The translations under genes and the position numbers were made by a program. Of a stretch of 64,000 nucleotides of DNA, positions 60,671 to 64,000 are shown piece after piece. Each line of letters opens with the position of its first letter. Position 1 is the stretch's first letter. The stretch comes from Rhodoferax sp. (GTDB lineage Bacteria > Pseudomonadota > Gammaproteobacteria > Burkholderiales > Burkholderiaceae_C), in contig JACKLL010000009.1 of NCBI GenBank assembly GCA_024235935.1, positions 1-64,000 on the forward strand, given 5' to 3'. The notes under the pieces were generated by a model, which had not been told where the DNA came from, made no database searches, and saw only the letters and a program-made list of their open reading frames with translations.

Positions 60671-62404
60671 TCAGTGCGATCCGAGCACCGACTTCGCCAC
60701 CGCCTCCGCCACCCGAATCCCGTCCACGCCCGCTGACAGGATGCCGCCCGCATAGCTGGCCCCCTCGCCCGCCGGATACAGACCCTGCACATTCAGGCTC
60801 TGGAAGTCATCACCCCGCCCAATACGAACCGGCGACGAAGTTCGCGTCTCCACACCCGTTAGTACTGCGTCGGGCATGTCGAAGCCCTTGATCTTGCGTC
60901 CGAATACCGGCAAGGCCTCGCGGATCGCGTCGATCGCATAGCTGGGCAAGGCGCTCGCGAGTTGCCCCAACAGGACGCCGGGTTTGTACGAAGGCTCGAC
61001 GCCGCCGAGTGCAGTCGACGCGCGGTCAGACAGAAAATCTCCGACCAACTGCCCCGGTGCCTGGTAGCTGCTACCCCCGAGCAGATAGGCATTGGACTCC
61101 AGCTCGCGCTGCAACACGATGCCCGCCAGCGGATGGCCCTCGGCCTGGTTGTCGCCAATAAAAGCGTCGTCACCCAGCGCAGCGCGCATGCGGGAGGCGT
61201 CGGCGGGAAAGTCCGCAGGATCGATGCCCACGACAATCCCGGCATTGGCGTTGCGCTCATTGCGCGAATACTGGCTCATGCCATTGGTGACCACACGTCC
61301 AGCCTCCGAGGTTGCCGCCACGACCGTACCGCCAGGACACATGCAGAAACTGTAGACCGACCGGCCATTGGCCGCATGGTGCACCAGCCGGTACTCGGCC
61401 GCGCCCAGGGCCGGATGGCCGGCATGGCGGCCCCAGCGCGAACGGTCGATGACGCCTTGCGGGTGCTCGATGCGAAAGCCGATCGAAAACGGCTTGGCGG
61501 CGATCTCCACCCCGCGGGCATGCAGCATCACGAAGGTGTCCCGGGCACTATGGCCCGGCGCCAGCACGACATGGCGGGTCGGCAACTCGTAATCGGATGC
61601 GGTGGCCAGATCCCGGACCGTCAAGGCCCGCACGCGCCGGGTTCGGCCGCTGCCATCCGGGGGCCCCTCGTCGAAGGCGATGTCGACCATGCGCTGCTCG
61701 AAGCGGATCTCCCCGCCCAGCGCAATGATCTGCTCGCGCATGTTCTCCACCACCTTGACCAGCTTGAAGGTCCCGATATGCGGATGGGATTCGACCAGGA
61801 TCTCCTCGGGCGCCCCGGCCTTGACGAATTCGGCCATCACCTTGCGCCCCAGGTAACGCGGGTCCTTGATCTGGCTCCACAACTTGCCGTCCGAAAACGT
61901 ACCTGCTCCGCCTTCGCCGAACTGCACATTCGACTCCGGGTCCAGCGCCGACTTGCGCCACAGTCCCCAGGTGTCCTTGGTACGCTGACGCACCTTGCGT
62001 CCACGCTCGAGCACGATCGGCTTGAGTCCCATCTGTGCCAGCATCAGCGCCGCGAAGATGCCGCAGGGGCCGAAGCCGATCACCACCGGGCGCTGCCACT
62101 GCATATCCGCCACGCTGTCGGCCGGGGCCTGGCACGGCAGCCGGTACACCATGTCCGGCGTCGGGCCCAGGTGCGGCTTGCCGGCCAACTGCTGCAGCAA
62201 CTGCGTCTCCTGCGCCGGATCCGTCAGTTCGACATCGACCACATAGACGACCAGCAGCTGCGCCTTGCGGGCATCAACGCTGCGTTTGAACACATGGACA
62301 TGCCGCACGGCCTGTGCCGGCAGGCCCAGGGTCTGCAGCACCAGCCGCTCCAGGTCCGCAACCTGGTGCTCAAGCGGAAACTTCAGTTCAGTCAGTCGAA
62401 TCAT
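60671..62404 (-). CDS. FAD-dependent oxidoreductase (COG2509 type)
   Basis: 577 residues from the ATG at 62404. An N-terminal domain of about 100 residues begins IRLTELKFPLEHQVADLERLV, as in the uncharacterised FAD-dependent dehydrogenases of COG2509. The dinucleotide fold follows (PVVIGFGPCGIFAALMLAQMGLKPIVLERG). Then NVQFGEGGAGTFSDGKLWSQIK, CMCPGGTVVAATSE and a second FAD loop LYPAGEGASYAGGILSAGVDGIRVAEAV. The physiological substrate is unknown. Single gene, 98 bases after cysK on the same strand. Confidence 0.88.
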   Translation of the reverse strand: MIRLTELKFPLEHQVADLERLVLQTLGLPAQAVRHVHVFKRSVDARKAQLLVVYVVDVELTDPAQETQLLQQLAGKPHLGPTPDMVYRLPCQAPADSVADMQWQRPVVIGFGPCGIFAALMLAQMGLKPIVLERGRKVRQRTKDTWGLWRKSALDPESNVQFGEGGAGTFSDGKLWSQIKDPRYLGRKVMAEFVKAGAPEEILVESHPHIGTFKLVKVVENMREQIIALGGEIRFEQRMVDIAFDEGPPDGSGRTRRVRALTVRDLATASDYELPTRHVVLAPGHSARDTFVMLHARGVEIAAKPFSIGFRIEHPQGVIDRSRWGRHAGHPALGAAEYRLVHHAANGRSVYSFCMCPGGTVVAATSEAGRVVTNGMSQYSRNERNANAGIVVGIDPADFPADASRMRAALGDDAFIGDNQAEGHPLAGIVLQRELESNAYLLGGSSYQAPGQLVGDFLSDRASTALGGVEPSYKPGVLLGQLASALPSYAIDAIREALPVFGRKIKGFDMPDAVLTGVETRTSSPVRIGRGDDFQSLNVQGLYPAGEGASYAGGILSAGVDGIRVAEAVAKSVLGSH

Positions 62405-62502
62405 GGCAAGAACCGGCCCGTGCACGCACGGGTCCGGACACAGAAAATGCAGGTCACCGCGGCAGAGCCACGACGTCCGGCAGCAGGAAAATGGAGGTCA
62501 GG

Positions 62503-63420
62503 TCAGGCCGGGAGGAAACCTTCCACCGACAGATAACGCTCGCCGGTGTCGTAATTGAAGCCCAGCACCCTGGCGCCGGCCGGCAGTTCCGGCAGCTTCT
62601 GGGCGATCGCGGCCAGCGTGGCCCCCGACGAGATCCCCACCAGCATGCCCTCCTCGCGCGCACAGCGGCGCGCCATTTCGCGGGCCGGTTCGGCATCGAC
62701 CTGGATCACGCCATCGAGCAGGTCCTTGTTCAGGTTGACCGGAATGAAACCGGCGCCTATGCCCTGGATCGGGTGCGGCGCCGGTGCGCCGCCCGAGATT
62801 ACCGGCGACGCCACCGGCTCGACCGCATAGACCTTGAGCTGCGGCCACTTCGCCTTCAGCACCTGCGCGCAGCCGGTGATGTGGCCGCCGGTGCCGACAC
62901 CCGTGATCAGGGCGTCCAGGCCATCCGGAAAGTCGGCCAGGATCTCCTGCGCCGTGGTGCGAACATGGGCGTCGATATTGGCCGGATTGTCGAACTGCTG
63001 CGGGATCCAGGCGCCGGGAATATCGGCAGCGATCTCCAGCGCACGGGCAATCGCGCCCTTCATGCCCTTTTCGCGCGGCGTCAGGTCAAAGCTGGCACCG
63101 TACGCGAGCATCAGCCGGCGCCGCTCCACGGACATGCTGTCGGGCATCACCAGGATCAGCTTGTACCCCTTGACGGCTGCCACCATGGCCAGGCCCACGC
63201 CGGTATTGCCCGAGGTCGGCTCGACGATGGTGCCACCCGGCGCAAGTGCACCGCTTTTCTCGGCGGCCTCGACCATGGACAAGGCGATCCGGTCCTTGAT
63301 CGAGCCGCCGGGGTTGCCCCGCTCGGACTTGATCCAGACCTGGTGGGTATCACCAAACAGGCGGTTCACGCGCACATGCGGCGTATTGCCAATCGTCTGC
63401 AGGATGTTGTCGGCTTTCAT
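62503..63420 (-). CDS. cysK: Cysteine synthase A
   Basis: 305 residues, ATG at 63420. PLP lysine Lys42 in GNPGGSIKDRIALSMVE, the Asn loop EPTSGNTGVGLAMVAAVKGYKLILVMP, GVGTGGHITG and the Ser near the C terminus in GISSGAT. It makes L-cysteine from O-acetylserine and sulfide. The MSVERRRLMLAYGA segment favours CysK over CysM. Divergent from rnpB with 60 bases between, so promoters are close. Confidence 0.88.
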   Translation of the reverse strand: MKADNILQTIGNTPHVRVNRLFGDTHQVWIKSERGNPGGSIKDRIALSMVEAAEKSGALAPGGTIVEPTSGNTGVGLAMVAAVKGYKLILVMPDSMSVERRRLMLAYGASFDLTPREKGMKGAIARALEIAADIPGAWIPQQFDNPANIDAHVRTTAQEILADFPDGLDALITGVGTGGHITGCAQVLKAKWPQLKVYAVEPVASPVISGGAPAPHPIQGIGAGFIPVNLNKDLLDGVIQVDAEPAREMARRCAREEGMLVGISSGATLAAIAQKLPELPAGARVLGFNYDTGERYLSVEGFLPA

Positions 63421-63441
63421 GACAGGCGCTCCGAAGTTGGG

Positions 63442-63471
63442 TTGCGCCCGATTGTCTCAGGAGTGGATAAT
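63442..63471 (+). promoter_or_regulatory. Promoter of the RNase P RNA gene
   Basis: A GATAAT -10 box (63466-63471) lies 9 bases before the mature RNA 5' end, with a TTGCGC -35-like box (63442-63447) 18 bases further upstream. Confidence 0.6.
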
Positions 63472-63480
63472 CCCGGTCGT

Positions 63481-63892
63481 GAAGCCCACCAGACTGTCGC
63501 TGGTGCAAGCCCCTCGGGGCCGACGCCTCGGCGTCGGGTGGAAACACCGCACTGGAGGAACGTCCGGACTGCACAGGGCAGCGTAGCAGCTAACGGCTGT
63601 CCACTGAACCCCATGTACGCAAGTGCATGGCATAAGGTGAGGATCAGAGCAACAGAGACGAGTCGCCGGATGGGGCAACCCATGCGGCGGGTGAAACGGG
63701 CAATCTCTACGCGCAGCAATACCAAATAGGCACATGTTGGGACGCGCAGTTCGCTGCGCCCCCTACCCGGGGCCCCCGGGGTGTGTGCGGGTAGGTAGCA
63801 CCGAGCCGTCGGGTGACCGGCGGCCCAGATTAATGACAGTCACGCCGGGGGCAACCCCGGTGCACAGAATCCGGCTTATCGGTGGGCTTCAC
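63481..63892 (+). ncRNA. rnpB: RNase P RNA, class A (M1 RNA)
   Basis: The 5' end GAAGCCCACCAGACTGTCGC and 3' end GGTGGGCTTCAC pair as helix P1, as in bacterial class A RNase P RNA. Conserved cores are seen: GAGGAACGTCCGGACTGCACAGGGCAG (P3/P4 strand, 63560 region), GGTGAAACGGGCAATCTCTACGCGCAGCAATACCAAATAGG (P10-P11 region), and the GGCCCAGATTAATGACAGTCACG and CAGAATCCGGCTTATC near the end. Length about 412 bases. It cleaves the 5' leader of pre-tRNAs with the RnpA protein. Ends are accurate to a few bases. Confidence 0.95.
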
Positions 63893-63914
63893 ACTATTAC
63901 CGCTGACCAGAGAT

Positions 63915-63946
63915 CCCCGGTCCGGACTTCGTCCCGACGCCCGGGG
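63915..63946 (+). terminator. Long GC-rich hairpin after rnpB
   Basis: CCCCG + GTCCGGAC-TTC-GTCCCGAC + CGGGG form a near-continuous stem (one mismatch, one small bulge) starting 22 bases after the RNA 3' end. No T run follows, so it may be a processing or weak termination site. Confidence 0.4.
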
Positions 63947-63976
63947 CCTCTGACCCGCTTTGCGCAAAGGACCTCC

Positions 63977-64000
63977 ATGACCGACGACAGCATCCCCGCC
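63977..64000 (+). CDS. Start of a protein-coding gene, truncated by window edge
   Basis: An ATG at 63977 preceded by AAAGGA (ribosome-binding site 7 bases away) opens eight codons (MTDDSIPA) to the edge. Only position and ribosome-binding site support it; the product cannot be named. Confidence 0.4.

Noticed and set aside
63893..63976. rnpB-linked small RNA or riboswitch
   Set aside because: Only a GC hairpin is seen; no conserved riboswitch core was recognised.
1..64000. tRNA, rRNA, CRISPR arrays, transposase genes or phage genes
   Set aside because: No cloverleaf-like sequence, regular spacer array, transposase motif or phage structural protein was recognised in either strand.

Overview
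The window is a high-GC (roughly two thirds G+C, judged by eye) chromosomal segment from a betaproteobacterium, most probably of the order Burkholderiales. The evidence is the gene order dusB-fis-purH, the order algH-ruvX-pyrR-pyrB-pyrC'-acyltransferase, a divergent rubredoxin-pilGHIJ-chpA / thiD-like-hemL block, two Bug-type (TctC) solute receptors, and a class A RNase P RNA gene. The family cannot be fixed from the sequence. No tRNA or rRNA gene, insertion sequence, prophage or CRISPR array was seen.

Positions 1-5 kb hold the end of a DMSO-reductase-type membrane anchor, a probable 2OG-Fe(II) oxygenase, a VOC/PhnB protein, a GST, an EamA exporter and a YeeE/YedE sulfur transporter. Positions 5-15 kb are the most distinctive accessory region. 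An AruH-like aminotransferase is followed by a minus-strand array: a barrel-like protein of unknown function, a GntR/FCD regulator, an SMP-30-type lactonase, a complete tripartite tricarboxylate transporter (TctC, TctB, TctA) and a large FGE-type sulfatase. Together they look like a regulated uptake and degradation locus for a sulfated or lactone-forming organic acid.

Positions 15-31 kb carry iron uptake and peptide or amide scavenging. A cupredoxin-FTR1 pair lies under a good Fur box. A TetR-Bug receptor-amidase operon lies behind a perfect 8-2-8 palindrome. There is also a dicarboxylate-type symporter, an aldo/keto reductase, an N-acyl-D-amino-acid deacylase coupled to a BASS transporter, and a divergent iron ABC permease and ATPase around a second Fur-like site. 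Positions 31-40 kb hold a MATE exporter, glyoxalase II, a Nudix hydrolase, the pyrimidine operon (with a dihydroorotase-like subunit that has lost its metal ligands) and a photolyase.

Positions 40-49.5 kb encode the type IV pilus chemosensory system: PilG, PilH, PilI, PilJ and a 1970-residue ChpA. PilJ lacks the usual periplasmic sensor domain. ChpA carries a linker with repeated PDF-x-x-T motifs. Positions 49.5-64 kb are largely housekeeping: thiD-like, hemL, a glycine-zipper protein, purH-fis-dusB, a HypT-like LysR, the catalytic pyrC, DUF3025, htpX, a FAD oxidoreductase, cysK and rnpB. A 480-bp gene-free stretch after htpX contains a terminator and two inverted copies of a palindromic intergenic repeat. 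A new reading frame begins just before the right edge.
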